Assembly: GCA_934778215.1 (NCBI GenBank)
Contig: CAKVOE010000002.1
Coordinates: 310,001-374,000, forward strand
Reading direction: 5' to 3'
DNA from: an uncultured Clostridia bacterium
GTDB taxonomy: Bacteria; Bacillota; Clostridia; Christensenellales; UBA1242
DNA: 64,000 nt
The translations under genes and the position numbers were made by a program. The notes beneath the pieces were generated by a model. That model was not told where the DNA came from, searched no databases, and worked only from the letters and a program-made list of their open reading frames with translations. Position 1 is the first letter of the stretch. Every line of letters begins with the position of its first letter. Of the stretch, positions 25,063-34,071 are shown in pieces.

Positions 25063-25914
25063 TTATTCTCCTATAAAAACCGAACTGTTTCCGCAAGGAA
25101 GGATTAAATTATCTTTGCAAGGAAGTCCAACTTCGTAACTTTCATATCTACCTTTTTTATTTTGCAAAGCAACTCTCAAAACATTTTCCATGGCGGTTGC
25201 ACCAAGTCCGGTAGTGTAACTGTTTATAAGCACAAACAACGGCTTGTCGCTAAGCACCTTTTCACAAAGTTTAACAAAGTCTGCAATATTATCTTCAAGT
25301 TTCCAAACTTCGCCATTTGTACCACGCCCATAACTAGGTGGGTCCATAATAATAGCATCGTATTTTTTGCCTCGCCTAATTTCACGCTCTACAAATTTAA
25401 AGCAGTCATCTACAATATATCTAATTGTAGCACCTTCAAGCCCAGACAGGTTTGCATTTTGTTTGCAACGCTCTACCATATTTTTTGCACTGTCTACATG
25501 GGTAACGCTTGCTCCGGCACTGGCACAAGCAACAGTTGCTCCACCTGTGTAGGCAAATAGGTTTAGTACACTTATAGGGCGATGTGCGTTTTTTATAAGG
25601 TCAATCATCATTGCCCAATTTACAGCCTGTTCGGGGAACAGTCCGGTGTGCTTAAAGCCCATTGGTTTAACCAAAAATTTTAAATTTCGCCAGCCAATTT
25701 GCCACTCTGCGGGAATTTTATTAAGATATTTCCACTCGCCTCCGCCAGAGTTGGAGCGGTGGTAGTGTGCGTCCGCTTTTTTTTCGGAAATTTCATCGCC
25801 CCATATAACTTGTGGGTCGGGTCTTAAAAGGGTAACTTTTCCCCAGCGTTCTAGTTTTTCGCCCTTGCCTGTACGCAAAACTTCAAAGTCCGTCCACTCA
25901 CTATTGTATTTCAT
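25063..25914 (-). CDS. class I SAM-dependent rRNA methyltransferase, RlmI/RlmK-like
   Basis: A 283-residue methyltransferase. The SAM-binding motif is LNLFAYTGGATVACA, followed by the acidic HVDSAKNMVERCKQNANL, and the catalytic-type motif is MDPPSYGRG, as in RlmI and the RlmK half of RlmKL. The N-terminal part (WGDEISEK; YHRSNSGGGEW) matches a short family without a PUA domain. The ATG at 25914 is chosen because GGAG lies just before it; an ATG at 25926 overlaps that site. It lies between a CBS protein and a pseudouridine synthase, so the operon carries two probable RNA-modifying enzymes. Confidence 0.85.
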   Translation of the reverse strand: MKYNSEWTDFEVLRTGKGEKLERWGKVTLLRPDPQVIWGDEISEKKADAHYHRSNSGGGEWKYLNKIPAEWQIGWRNLKFLVKPMGFKHTGLFPEQAVNWAMMIDLIKNAHRPISVLNLFAYTGGATVACASAGASVTHVDSAKNMVERCKQNANLSGLEGATIRYIVDDCFKFVEREIRRGKKYDAIIMDPPSYGRGTNGEVWKLEDNIADFVKLCEKVLSDKPLFVLINSYTTGLGATAMENVLRVALQNKKGRYESYEVGLPCKDNLILPCGNSSVFIGE

Positions 25915-25927
25915 TTTTTTCTCCATT

Positions 25928-26641
25928 TTAATAATTATCTAAAATTGTTTGCATATCAATAATGTCTGCTGTAACAATAATTCCAACGGGCAACTCAGTA
26001 TAAGCACCAGAAGGCGTTATGATAATGGTGGTTAATTTGCGATTTTGTTGAAACATATAAAGCACATTGTCTATGGTTATTTTTTCACTAACAACCTCGT
26101 AGTGGTTGCTACTGTCCAAAACGGCAACGCTATCTACAATGCGTTTGTTTAGCAAATCTCCAACATTTCCGCCACGGGACAAACATTCGCCAATGGCATC
26201 AATAACCATCTTTCTGTTTAACACGCCAACCAAGGTTCCTTTTAAATATACCGGAACATTGCTAAACCCCGTTTTGTACAACTCCTTTAAACAATCGCAC
26301 AATTTTACTTCGCCCTGTGCCAAAAAGACGCTACGGTTTACCACTGAGTTCATAGCCAGTGGGGGAGTAGTTACCTTGCGCACAATGGCTTCTAGTTGTT
26401 CTACAACATCATCGTGAGGTTCGGCAATTACACGGTCATCGCTACGATGCACAATGCTATTGCGAAGTCTGCCATAATCTATTAGGTCGTCTTCATATTT
26501 TTTAATTATTGCATTTACAGAGGCACTTTTTCGTATAACGTCCGAAAAACTAAGTGCCGGCTTAAAATTATATATATCTCTTATACATTTGTCAAGACGG
26601 TTGTATGCAGTTATAAATCTGCCTGCGTTAGATTTGTCCAT
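25928..26641 (-). CDS. HEPN-like domain plus CBS pair protein
   Basis: A 237-residue protein. Residues 1-95 form a helical domain ending in RLRNSIVHR, which fits the Arg-X4-6-His signature of HEPN domains. Residues 100-237 are a tandem CBS pair (SNVPVYLKGTLVGVLNRK; LTTIIITPSGAYTELPVGI), a module that usually senses adenine nucleotides. Uncharacterised Bacillota proteins of this layout exist. HEPN domains are often RNases or RNA-binding folds, so nucleotide-controlled RNA action is possible but inferred. First gene of the minus-strand operon with the methyltransferase and RluA-type genes. The ATG follows AGGAG. Confidence 0.7.
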   Translation of the reverse strand: MDKSNAGRFITAYNRLDKCIRDIYNFKPALSFSDVIRKSASVNAIIKKYEDDLIDYGRLRNSIVHRSDDRVIAEPHDDVVEQLEAIVRKVTTPPLAMNSVVNRSVFLAQGEVKLCDCLKELYKTGFSNVPVYLKGTLVGVLNRKMVIDAIGECLSRGGNVGDLLNKRIVDSVAVLDSSNHYEVVSEKITIDNVLYMFQQNRKLTTIIITPSGAYTELPVGIIVTADIIDMQTILDNY

Positions 26642-26665
26642 ATTATTCTCCTATATTTTAATAAC

Positions 26666-26686
26666 TTTTGATGGTCGACATCAAAA
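26666..26686. repeat. palindrome upstream of the CBS operon
   Basis: TTTTGATG (26666-26673) and CATCAAAA (26679-26686) are inverted around GTCGA. It lies 25-45 bases before the first start codon of the minus-strand operon. A likely extended -10 (TGT-TATACT, hexamer at 26745-26740 on the minus strand) is further upstream, so the palindrome would be in the 5' leader: an operator or an RNA hairpin. Confidence 0.45.
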
Positions 26687-26807
26687 ACAGGGTTAAATAA
26701 GCACTTACCCCACCAAAAGGTTAATATTCACCTAAAATCAGTATAACATATCAATTGCGTTTTTGAGAACAATTTTTTAATTGATATTTAAAATTTTTGG
26801 TTTTTTG

Positions 26808-26836
26808 TTGTAATTTATATCAAAATGATGTATAAT
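26808..26836 (+). promoter_or_regulatory. promoter of SRP RNA
   Basis: TTGTAA (26808-26813), 17 bases, TATAAT (26831-26836), ending 6 bases before the RNA's first paired bases. Confidence 0.85.
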
Positions 26837-26842
26837 AATTAA

Positions 26843-27115
26843 ACCGTGCTAGACGGGGAGTTAGTGGTGCCCTTAACCTACAATCCACTATATGTAGGGT
26901 CGAAGGCCTATATAGGCTTATAGTATGGAAGGCCGAACACAATAAGAGATGTAGATACCAAGGTCTTGTGCAATAGCACTTTGTGAACCATGTCAGAGCT
27001 TGACCGCAGCAGCATTAAGCAAAATCTGTTATGTGCCACAAGGTTGCTTTGGGGGAGTTGGCTGTTGTGTTACCGCTTCGGTGCTATCTGTCGAAATAGG
27101 ATGCACGGTTTTTTT
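26843..27115 (+). ncRNA. ffs: signal recognition particle RNA, large bacterial type
   Basis: About 270 bases. The ends pair (ACCGTGC at 26843-26849 with GCACGGT at 27103-27109) and a T run closes the gene. The 5' part has the Alu-domain hallmark CCGTGCTAGACGGGGAG and then GGTGCCC. The S domain has the conserved GAACCATGTCAG (from about 26984) and GCAGCAGCATTAAG (from about 27006) that form the Ffh-binding helix 8. The tip between them reads TTGACC rather than the common GGAA-type loop. This is the Bacillus/Clostridium form with an Alu domain, not the short 4.5S form. With Ffh it targets nascent membrane and secreted proteins. Confidence 0.93.
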
Positions 27116-27368
27116 ATGTCCAAAAAAATTGCGTACGCTACAATAGAAAAAATATTTATACTAATTTTATTTGATACAATTATTTATAATAATAATTTGC
27201 AACAAAAATTCGCTTTTAAAAACAAAAAATAGAAAATCTCAAAACTTGCGAAAATAATTTTACAAATACATTTTTTTAAATTAAAATTAAATCATAGTCA
27301 AAAATTTTATTTCACGAAGTTGGTTTAATTTTGATTTGCATTAAACAAAATATTTTAAGGAGAAATGT

Positions 27369-30300
27369 ATGAAAAATTTTAAAAGCAAGTTTTTACTTTT
27401 ATTTACCGGACTAATTTTGTCATTATTTATTCCTACAATGTTGAGTGTGACAAATGTCGCTTATGCTGGAACCGGTGAACCGGCAGAGGGGGGAGCTGTC
27501 GGCACTACCGCAGTAACAATTACCGAAACCCCGCAAACTTATACCTATGATGGAACAAAAAAAGCGTTTGAAATTAAGGGTTGCAATGTCTCAGAGGCTG
27601 AATTGCAGACGACCCCATTTGTAATAACATATTCAAATGCAGAGGGTGCAGTTACAGACCCTACAAACGCTGGAACTTATACCGTTACCATTGAAAGAGT
27701 CGCACAGGGAGAGTACCAAGCGTATAACAAAACCATTGAGGGTGGCTTAGTAATAAACAAGAAAAAAATTAATGCGCCCGAAGCCATTACCACAGAGTTT
27801 GTTTATAACGGAAGTGAGCAAACTTACAATTTGGCAACTAATTCTGCATACATTATAGAAGGTAACACAAGAACAGGTGCTGGTACCCAAAAAGTAACAG
27901 TAAAACTTTCGGATACCGCAAACACCGAGTGGTCGGACGGCACAATTACTCCAAGAGAATACACCTTTACAATAAATAAAGCAGTAAAAGAAGTGCCAGT
28001 TTTGGCAAGTGTTGTATATAATGGTCAAAAACAAATAGCAACATTGCCAACAGGCGTAGATTATTGTGTAATTGTAACCAATAATGGTGGTACAAATGTT
28101 GGAACATACGATGTAACATTAGAAATGGACGGCGAAATTTTTAAAAACTACAAATGGGCGACAACAGAAAACGTAACCATTACAACCACTTTCCAAATTA
28201 CCAAAGCCACAAACAAAATAACCGAAATAGTATTTGCAGATTTTCAATATAAAACAAAACCAACACCTGCTACGGTAAAGGCAAGTTTTGGTGCAAGCAA
28301 TGCAAAATTTACTATTGATGGCGAAGAAACCGACTTTTCTGAAATTTTATTAAACGCCGGAAAGCACACAATTGTTGCTACAATTCCTGGCACAACAAAT
28401 TATGATGAAGCAACGCTTAGCCGTGAGTTTACAATAAATAAAGCACAAGTTAAAGCAAGTGATTTACCAACGGTTAGTAGAGAATATACATACAATGGTA
28501 CTATGCAAACTGTTGTTTTGGCAAACATAAAAGATTACCTAACAGTTTCTGGTACACAAACAGCAAAAAATGCAGATAATTATATCCTAACCATAACAAT
28601 AAATGATAGTACAAATTATGAATTTGCAGAAGGCGTACAAACCACACTTACATGGACTATTAAAAAAGGTACAAACACCTTTACCGCTCCTCTTCAAATA
28701 AGCGGGTGGGGCTATGGCGAAAATGTAAATACACCAACTGCAACAGGCAAGTGGGGAGAAGTAACTTTTAGTTACAAAACAAAAGAAGGAACAGCCCTAA
28801 CAGCCGAGCAATTAAAAAATGCATCTGCTGGCAGATATGTTGTAACAGCAATCATTCCAGCAGACGGAAACAACTACGATGAAATATCTTCTAGCAAAGA
28901 ATTTGATATAACCAAAAAGAAAGTTGCACCACCAACTGTTAAAACGGGAACCTTTACCTATGACGGTGCCGTAAAAACATTAGAACTAAATGGTTTTGAT
29001 GAAGCAATTATGAATATTGCACAAAACTCTGGTACAATCGCCAATAGTTATACTGCAATAGTTACTCTAAAAGATACAACTAATTACGAATGGGCAACAG
29101 CGTTTGACGGCAATATTAGTTGGACAATAAACAAAGCCACGGTAGAAATACCTAATAAAGATACAACGGTATTTACCTATACAGGTACAGAACAAACCTA
29201 TGTTGTGGCACAAAACGAAAAATATACCGTTTCAAACAACAAGCAAACAAATGCAGGCAAATATAATGTTACCATAGCATTAAAAGATTCGACAAATTAT
29301 ACATGGGCAGATGGTAGCATCGAAAATATTGTTTATCAATTTGAAATAAACAAAGACACCAAAGGATTGCCACAGTTTAATAGCGTTATGTATAATGGTC
29401 AAAAACAAATAGCAAACCCAGTAGAAGAAAGTGACGAATATATAATCGAAATTAATGAAGGTGGCACAAACGTTGGAGTATATAATGTAACCATAAAAAT
29501 GAGTGACGAACTTTTTGTAAACTACAAATGGGCAACAACAGATAGTCAATCGGTTACAACCACCTTTGAAATAACCAAGGCAAATGACAATACTCTAACT
29601 AATTTAAGCATAAGCGGTTGGACGTATGGCGGAGAGCCAAGCACTCCTACCGCAACAGAAAAATATGGAACTGCTACATTTACCTATGTAGGAACAAGCG
29701 GTACAACCTATGCAGAAAATGCAATTGCTCCAACTAATGCAGGTAGTTACAAACTAATTGCAAAAGTTGCCGAAACCGAAAATTATAATGGCGTAGAGCA
29801 AAGCATAGAATTTGCAATAAACAAAGCCACCAACAAGTTTAACAGTCTTACAATTGAGGGCTGGTCAGCAGGTAGCCCTGCAAAAACTCCTCAGTATAAT
29901 GTAGATTTTGGAACCCCTACATTTATGTATGTAAGTACAGATGGCAAGGGTTACGAAAGTGACGTTGCACCAACAACAGTTGGTAGATATAAAGTAGTTG
30001 CCACAGTAGCAGAAACCACAAATTATGACGGAGCAACAAGCGAAGCAGAATTTAGCGTTGCTGGAGCCCCTAATGCAATTACCGGTTTAACCTTAGCAGG
30101 TTGGATATATGGAGAAGAGGCTAATACCCCAACAGCAACAGCACAACACGGAACAATAGTATATTATTATGTTCAAAAAGGGGAATCAGCTTACACCGAA
30201 GAAAATTTAACTGCCCCAACCAATGCAGGCGAATATACCGTTATTGCAGTGGTAACAGGAACGGAAGAATATGAGGGTGCAACTGCAAGTGTAGACTTTA

Positions 30301-32378
30301 CAATTTCTAAGGCAGAAGTAGATGCAAGCAAGTTGCCAACAGTTATCGGAACTTACACCTACACAGGCGAAAAACAAACATTAGTAACCACAGCAGTAGA
30401 ATCTTACATTACGCTACAAGGCGATACAGAAGCAATTAACGCAGGCGAATATACTGTAAGAGCAATTTTAGATAACAATCACAAATGGGCAGGGGGCGTT
30501 AGCGACAAGGTAGTGTGGACAATAAATAAAGCCACCCCAACAATCACCAATTTAGCAATAACAGGTTGGGTATATGGGGGTTATGATGCAACCGTTAACA
30601 CACCAACCGCTAACAGTGATTTTGGAACCATTAGGTATGAATACAAACTAGATGGTGTTGTAGTTGGAAACATTGCAAATGCTGGCGCAAATACCTATAC
30701 ATTGGTAGCAATAGTAGATGCCGACACAGCAGGAAACTATACCGAAGCCCAAGAGTCAATTACATTTACAATTTCTAAGGCGGTAGTTAGCGTTGTTCCT
30801 AGCGTAAATGATGCATTTACATATACAGGTAGTGAGCAAACATTAACTGCCGAAAACCTACAAGATTATAATGCAGATATTATGACAATTAGTGATAACA
30901 CCGCAACAAATGCAGGAACCACTAATGTAACTATAAAATTAGATGCAAATCACATTTGGGAAACAACAAACAGTGATACCATTACAATAGAATGGACAAT
31001 AAATAAAGCGCAAACAACCATAGAAAATTTGGAGATTGCAGGCTTTACATACAAAGAGTGGAATGAAAGCACAAATGCACCAAGTGCAACAACTCAATTT
31101 GGTGCAACAATTTCGTACAAATATCTAAATGCAGAAAACCAAGAGGTTACTGATATAAGCACCGCAAGTGCAGGCAGTTACAAACTAATTGCAACAGTAG
31201 AAGATACTACAAACTATATTGGTAGTACCGCAGAAGTTAATTTTGTGGTAGCAAAAAAAGTTGTTTCTACTAAACCAACAGCAGAAAGTGTTGTGTTTAA
31301 TGGAGCAGAACAAATAGCAACTCTTACCGGGTTTGATGCCGAATATATGACCATTATAAATGGCTCAAACAAAGGTACATCTGCGGGTCAATATACAATA
31401 CTAGTAGAACTTGACCCTAACTATGAATGGGCAGAAAATGTTGACGGAAAGGTATTGTGGACAATTGAACAAAAAACAATTACCGAAACTCCAACATTAA
31501 GCCAAGTAACATTTGTTTATGACGGAAACATTAAGTCGGTAACCGTTGTTGGCTTACCAGAAGGCGTAGTTCAAGAATGTACTAACAATATGAATGTAAA
31601 GGCTGGTAGTTATAATGTAACTATTACCCTAAAAGGCGACTATAAGTGGCCAGAAGGTGTTAGTCATACACTAACATGGACAATTACAAAAGCCGAAGAC
31701 AATGCAATTACTAACCTTGAGATTGCCGGCTGGACCTTTGGCGAATCAGCAAAAACTCCTACTGCAACAGCAAAATATGGAGTTGTTACATTTACCTATG
31801 TAGGAACAGATGGCACAACCTATGAAGAAAGTGCAACCGTTCCAACTGGTGCAGGTAGTTACAAACTAATTGCAAGTGTAGAAGATACCGAAGACTACAA
31901 CTCTTGCACACTTAGCAAAAATTTTGAAATAGCAAAAGCAACCCTTGTTATAAATGAAGCAACCCAACAAGTAACCGAAGGCGAAACGGGTGCATTTACT
32001 ATTGAATCAGCAGAAAATTCGGGTGCGGTTATTTATTACGCACCAACAGGCACCGAAAACTGGACAACTGTTGTTCCTACGGTTGCGGGCGTTTACGATG
32101 TTAAGGTAGTAATTTCATCTACCAGCGCAAACTATAACCCAATAGAAAGAAAAATTTCTCAAGGCTTTAAGGTTGTTAAGCCAGTTGTTAGCGAAAAGCC
32201 TGCCGAAACCAAAACCGACCCAACCGAAAAAACATTAAAAATTGGCGTAGTAATTGGCTTGCTTGCTGTTGGCTTTATTGCAATTGCCTTTATTGTAGTA
32301 CTTTGCGTACACCACAAAAACAAGAAAAAAGCCGATGATTTTATCGAAGAACAAGACAAAGAGTTTTTTGATGAATAA
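27369..32378 (+). CDS. giant surface protein with about 20 MBG-like repeats and a C-terminal membrane anchor
   Basis: A 1669-residue secreted protein. Residues 1-33 are a signal peptide with a likely cleavage after NVAYA. Residues 48 to about 1610 are some 20 beta-rich repeats of 70-85 residues, most ending in FTINKA or FEITKA-like strands. Two kinds are mixed: one opens with a YTYNG- or FTYTG-like strand (MBG type), the other with a GWxYG-like strand followed by TPTAT. Residues near 1625-1647 form a membrane helix followed by HHKNKKK and an acidic tail, so the protein is held by a stop-transfer helix; no LPXTG-type sortase motif is seen. The ATG follows AAGGAGA. Likely an envelope-anchored stalk or adhesin; the binding target is unknown. 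From 27116 to 27368 I see no gene. Confidence 0.88.
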   Translation: MKNFKSKFLLLFTGLILSLFIPTMLSVTNVAYAGTGEPAEGGAVGTTAVTITETPQTYTYDGTKKAFEIKGCNVSEAELQTTPFVITYSNAEGAVTDPTNAGTYTVTIERVAQGEYQAYNKTIEGGLVINKKKINAPEAITTEFVYNGSEQTYNLATNSAYIIEGNTRTGAGTQKVTVKLSDTANTEWSDGTITPREYTFTINKAVKEVPVLASVVYNGQKQIATLPTGVDYCVIVTNNGGTNVGTYDVTLEMDGEIFKNYKWATTENVTITTTFQITKATNKITEIVFADFQYKTKPTPATVKASFGASNAKFTIDGEETDFSEILLNAGKHTIVATIPGTTNYDEATLSREFTINKAQVKASDLPTVSREYTYNGTMQTVVLANIKDYLTVSGTQTAKNADNYILTITINDSTNYEFAEGVQTTLTWTIKKGTNTFTAPLQISGWGYGENVNTPTATGKWGEVTFSYKTKEGTALTAEQLKNASAGRYVVTAIIPADGNNYDEISSSKEFDITKKKVAPPTVKTGTFTYDGAVKTLELNGFDEAIMNIAQNSGTIANSYTAIVTLKDTTNYEWATAFDGNISWTINKATVEIPNKDTTVFTYTGTEQTYVVAQNEKYTVSNNKQTNAGKYNVTIALKDSTNYTWADGSIENIVYQFEINKDTKGLPQFNSVMYNGQKQIANPVEESDEYIIEINEGGTNVGVYNVTIKMSDELFVNYKWATTDSQSVTTTFEITKANDNTLTNLSISGWTYGGEPSTPTATEKYGTATFTYVGTSGTTYAENAIAPTNAGSYKLIAKVAETENYNGVEQSIEFAINKATNKFNSLTIEGWSAGSPAKTPQYNVDFGTPTFMYVSTDGKGYESDVAPTTVGRYKVVATVAETTNYDGATSEAEFSVAGAPNAITGLTLAGWIYGEEANTPTATAQHGTIVYYYVQKGESAYTEENLTAPTNAGEYTVIAVVTGTEEYEGATASVDFTISKAEVDASKLPTVIGTYTYTGEKQTLVTTAVESYITLQGDTEAINAGEYTVRAILDNNHKWAGGVSDKVVWTINKATPTITNLAITGWVYGGYDATVNTPTANSDFGTIRYEYKLDGVVVGNIANAGANTYTLVAIVDADTAGNYTEAQESITFTISKAVVSVVPSVNDAFTYTGSEQTLTAENLQDYNADIMTISDNTATNAGTTNVTIKLDANHIWETTNSDTITIEWTINKAQTTIENLEIAGFTYKEWNESTNAPSATTQFGATISYKYLNAENQEVTDISTASAGSYKLIATVEDTTNYIGSTAEVNFVVAKKVVSTKPTAESVVFNGAEQIATLTGFDAEYMTIINGSNKGTSAGQYTILVELDPNYEWAENVDGKVLWTIEQKTITETPTLSQVTFVYDGNIKSVTVVGLPEGVVQECTNNMNVKAGSYNVTITLKGDYKWPEGVSHTLTWTITKAEDNAITNLEIAGWTFGESAKTPTATAKYGVVTFTYVGTDGTTYEESATVPTGAGSYKLIASVEDTEDYNSCTLSKNFEIAKATLVINEATQQVTEGETGAFTIESAENSGAVIYYAPTGTENWTTVVPTVAGVYDVKVVISSTSANYNPIERKISQGFKVVKPVVSEKPAETKTDPTEKTLKIGVVIGLLAVGFIAIAFIVVLCVHHKNKKKADDFIEEQDKEFFDE

Positions 32379-32458
32379 AAAGCCAAAAGTTTAAAATAAA
32401 TAAGTATAAAAACAGATAACAGAAAAAACTTTTAAACAAATTTTCAACACACTGTTAA

Positions 32459-32489
32459 AAACCACCTCAAATTAATTGTGAGGTGGTTT
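32459..32489 (+). terminator. terminator of the MBG-repeat gene
   Basis: AAACCACCTCA (32459-32469) pairs with TGAGGTGGTTT (32479-32489). The sequence leading into it resembles that before the terminator at 33890, which marks the two sites as duplicates. Confidence 0.8.
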
Positions 32490-32490
32490 A

Positions 32491-32604
32491 GTGTTTCACA
32501 AATTTTTGTTTGATGGAAATATTGTAGCAACTAGAGATGGTAAAGATGAAAAAGTAGGAAATGTATTAGTTGATTCGCTAAAAGAGTTTATTTACAAACT
32601 TTAA
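32491..32604 (+). pseudogene. short open frame, probable gene fragment
   Basis: A GTG-initiated frame of 37 codons ends in DGKDEKVGNVLVDSLKEF and a few further residues. There is no ribosome binding site, and it begins right at the 3' arm of the preceding terminator. It looks like the tail of a gene cut by rearrangement. The parent is not recognised. Confidence 0.35.
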
Positions 32605-32721
32605 AATGCTATATATAATTTTAAAAAACACTATTTATGTGTTATACTGCTTTTGGGATTTATAATTTATATAATAAATAAAATAAATATTAAATTCGAA
32701 CTAATTATATAAGGAGAAAAT

Positions 32722-33519
32722 ATGTCAAAATTAGAAAAAGAAGTAAAAATATTAGATATTGATATTAATGAAACAATGGAACGATTGAAAAAGATAGGTG
32801 CTAGTTTCAAAGGAAAAAAGAATCAAAAAATATACGTATATGATATCCCAACAATATACTATAGATTTTTAGAAGCCGTAGAGTTATTAAAATCTGACAA
32901 TGAACTTGTTGTAATAACTAATATAAAAAGATTATCAATCATCTTTGATGAATTTGTAGATTTGATTTCGGATGATGAACTCAAAAACATTTATGCGGAT
33001 ATGCATATTAATGATTTTAATGAGCTTTTGACTATGAATAAAAATGATATAATTAGTAAGTTAAAAAATTCTGAATTGCTAAACAAGAAAATTTCAGATA
33101 AACTAATTAATCCTAACAAGTGGGTAAGATTAAGAAAAAGTAATGAAAAGATAGAACTTACATTAAAACACATTTACGAAAAAAATTCGTACGATATTCA
33201 AAAAGTAAAAGAGTATGAAATTGGTGTGTCAGATTTATCTGAAACAAATTTATTATTAAATGAAATGGGAATAGTAAATCGAAATTATCAAGAAAAAATA
33301 CGATATAGCTTTGCATATAAGGATGCAGAAATAGAGCTGGATGAGTGGCCATTACTGGAACCATACATGGAAATAGAATGTGATAATGAAAAAATTATTA
33401 AGGAAATAATTGAAGGCTTGAATTTCGAGAACAAGGAAATAGTTTCCTTAAATACAGAACAGTTGTATAAAAGAAAAGGAATTGACATTTTGAAGATAGC
33501 AGACTTAAGTTTTAATTAA
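32722..33519 (+). CDS. CYTH-domain protein
   Basis: A 265-residue CYTH-like protein (class IV adenylyl cyclase / triphosphatase superfamily). Visible pieces of the tunnel fold are EKEVKILDIDINE at the N-terminus, NKWVRLRK near residue 131, ELTLKHIYEK near 147, KEYEIGVSD near 163 and ELDEWPLLEPYMEIE near 210. These supply the alternating Lys/Arg and Glu residues that bind triphosphate and Mg2+. An insert of roughly 80 residues (about 48-125) splits the domain. Members hydrolyse inorganic or thiamine triphosphate or make cAMP; the substrate here is unknown. The A+T-rich codons differ from those of the neighbours, and the gene sits inside the remains of a duplicated MBG gene, so it was probably acquired. 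Confidence 0.75.
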   Translation: MSKLEKEVKILDIDINETMERLKKIGASFKGKKNQKIYVYDIPTIYYRFLEAVELLKSDNELVVITNIKRLSIIFDEFVDLISDDELKNIYADMHINDFNELLTMNKNDIISKLKNSELLNKKISDKLINPNKWVRLRKSNEKIELTLKHIYEKNSYDIQKVKEYEIGVSDLSETNLLLNEMGIVNRNYQEKIRYSFAYKDAEIELDEWPLLEPYMEIECDNEKIIKEIIEGLNFENKEIVSLNTEQLYKRKGIDILKIADLSFN

Positions 33520-33577
33520 ATATGCTGGGGATACAGTGAATCAAAAAAGTGGGCATGTTTTTAAATTATATTAAATT

Positions 33578-33856
33578 GATGTAAAAGTTGTAGTAGAAAG
33601 CATAAATGACAACTATAACGCATTTGAAAAGACGGTTGTAGCAGGATTTAAAATCTCTGCAAAGATTGTTCCAACTTCTACAGAACCCGAAAAACAAAAG
33701 GGCTTAAACAGTTCTCAAGTAGGAATAATCGTTACCGCATTGGCAGTTGGGTTTATAGCCATTGCATTACTTGTTGCAATATGTATTCATCATAACAACG
33801 AAAAACGAGCAGAAGAGTTTTTAGACGAACAAGAAGATGAAAATAGAAACGACTAA
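33578..33856 (+). pseudogene. 3' remnant of a second MBG-repeat surface protein gene
   Basis: An open frame of 92 codons without a start matches the C-terminal end of the protein at 27369-32378. DVKVVVES aligns with DVKVVISS, then NYNAFE with NYNPIE, then a membrane helix (VGIIVTALAVGFIAIALLVA) and an HH-K/N-rich plus acidic tail. Its terminator (33890-33915) resembles the one after the intact gene. The N-terminal part is missing, replaced by the CYTH gene. Confidence 0.85.
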
Positions 33857-33889
33857 AAACTTTTGAACAACTTTTAAACGCATTGTTAA

Positions 33890-33915
33890 AAATCACCTAA
33901 ATCTTAGGTGATTTT
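33890..33915 (+). terminator. terminator after the MBG remnant
   Basis: AAATCACCTAA (33890-33900) pairs with TTAGGTGATTT (33904-33914) around a three-base loop, followed by TT. Confidence 0.85.
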
Positions 33916-34071
33916 TGTGTGTCGTGTAAACTTTAAAAAATAGGTTTTTGGTGGTATAAGCCTTGTTTTAAATTTGGTGTGAAGGGTTTAAGTATAACAA
34001 CAACCAATAGTAGAAAATTTTAGTTTTTTAATTTAATTGTAATATTTTTGCAACTATGGTAAAATAGGTTT

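Noticed and set aside
26990..27232. Open frame of 80 codons on the plus strand
   Set aside because: It overlaps the conserved S domain and 3' end of the SRP RNA; the sequence is explained by that RNA and no ribosome binding site is present.
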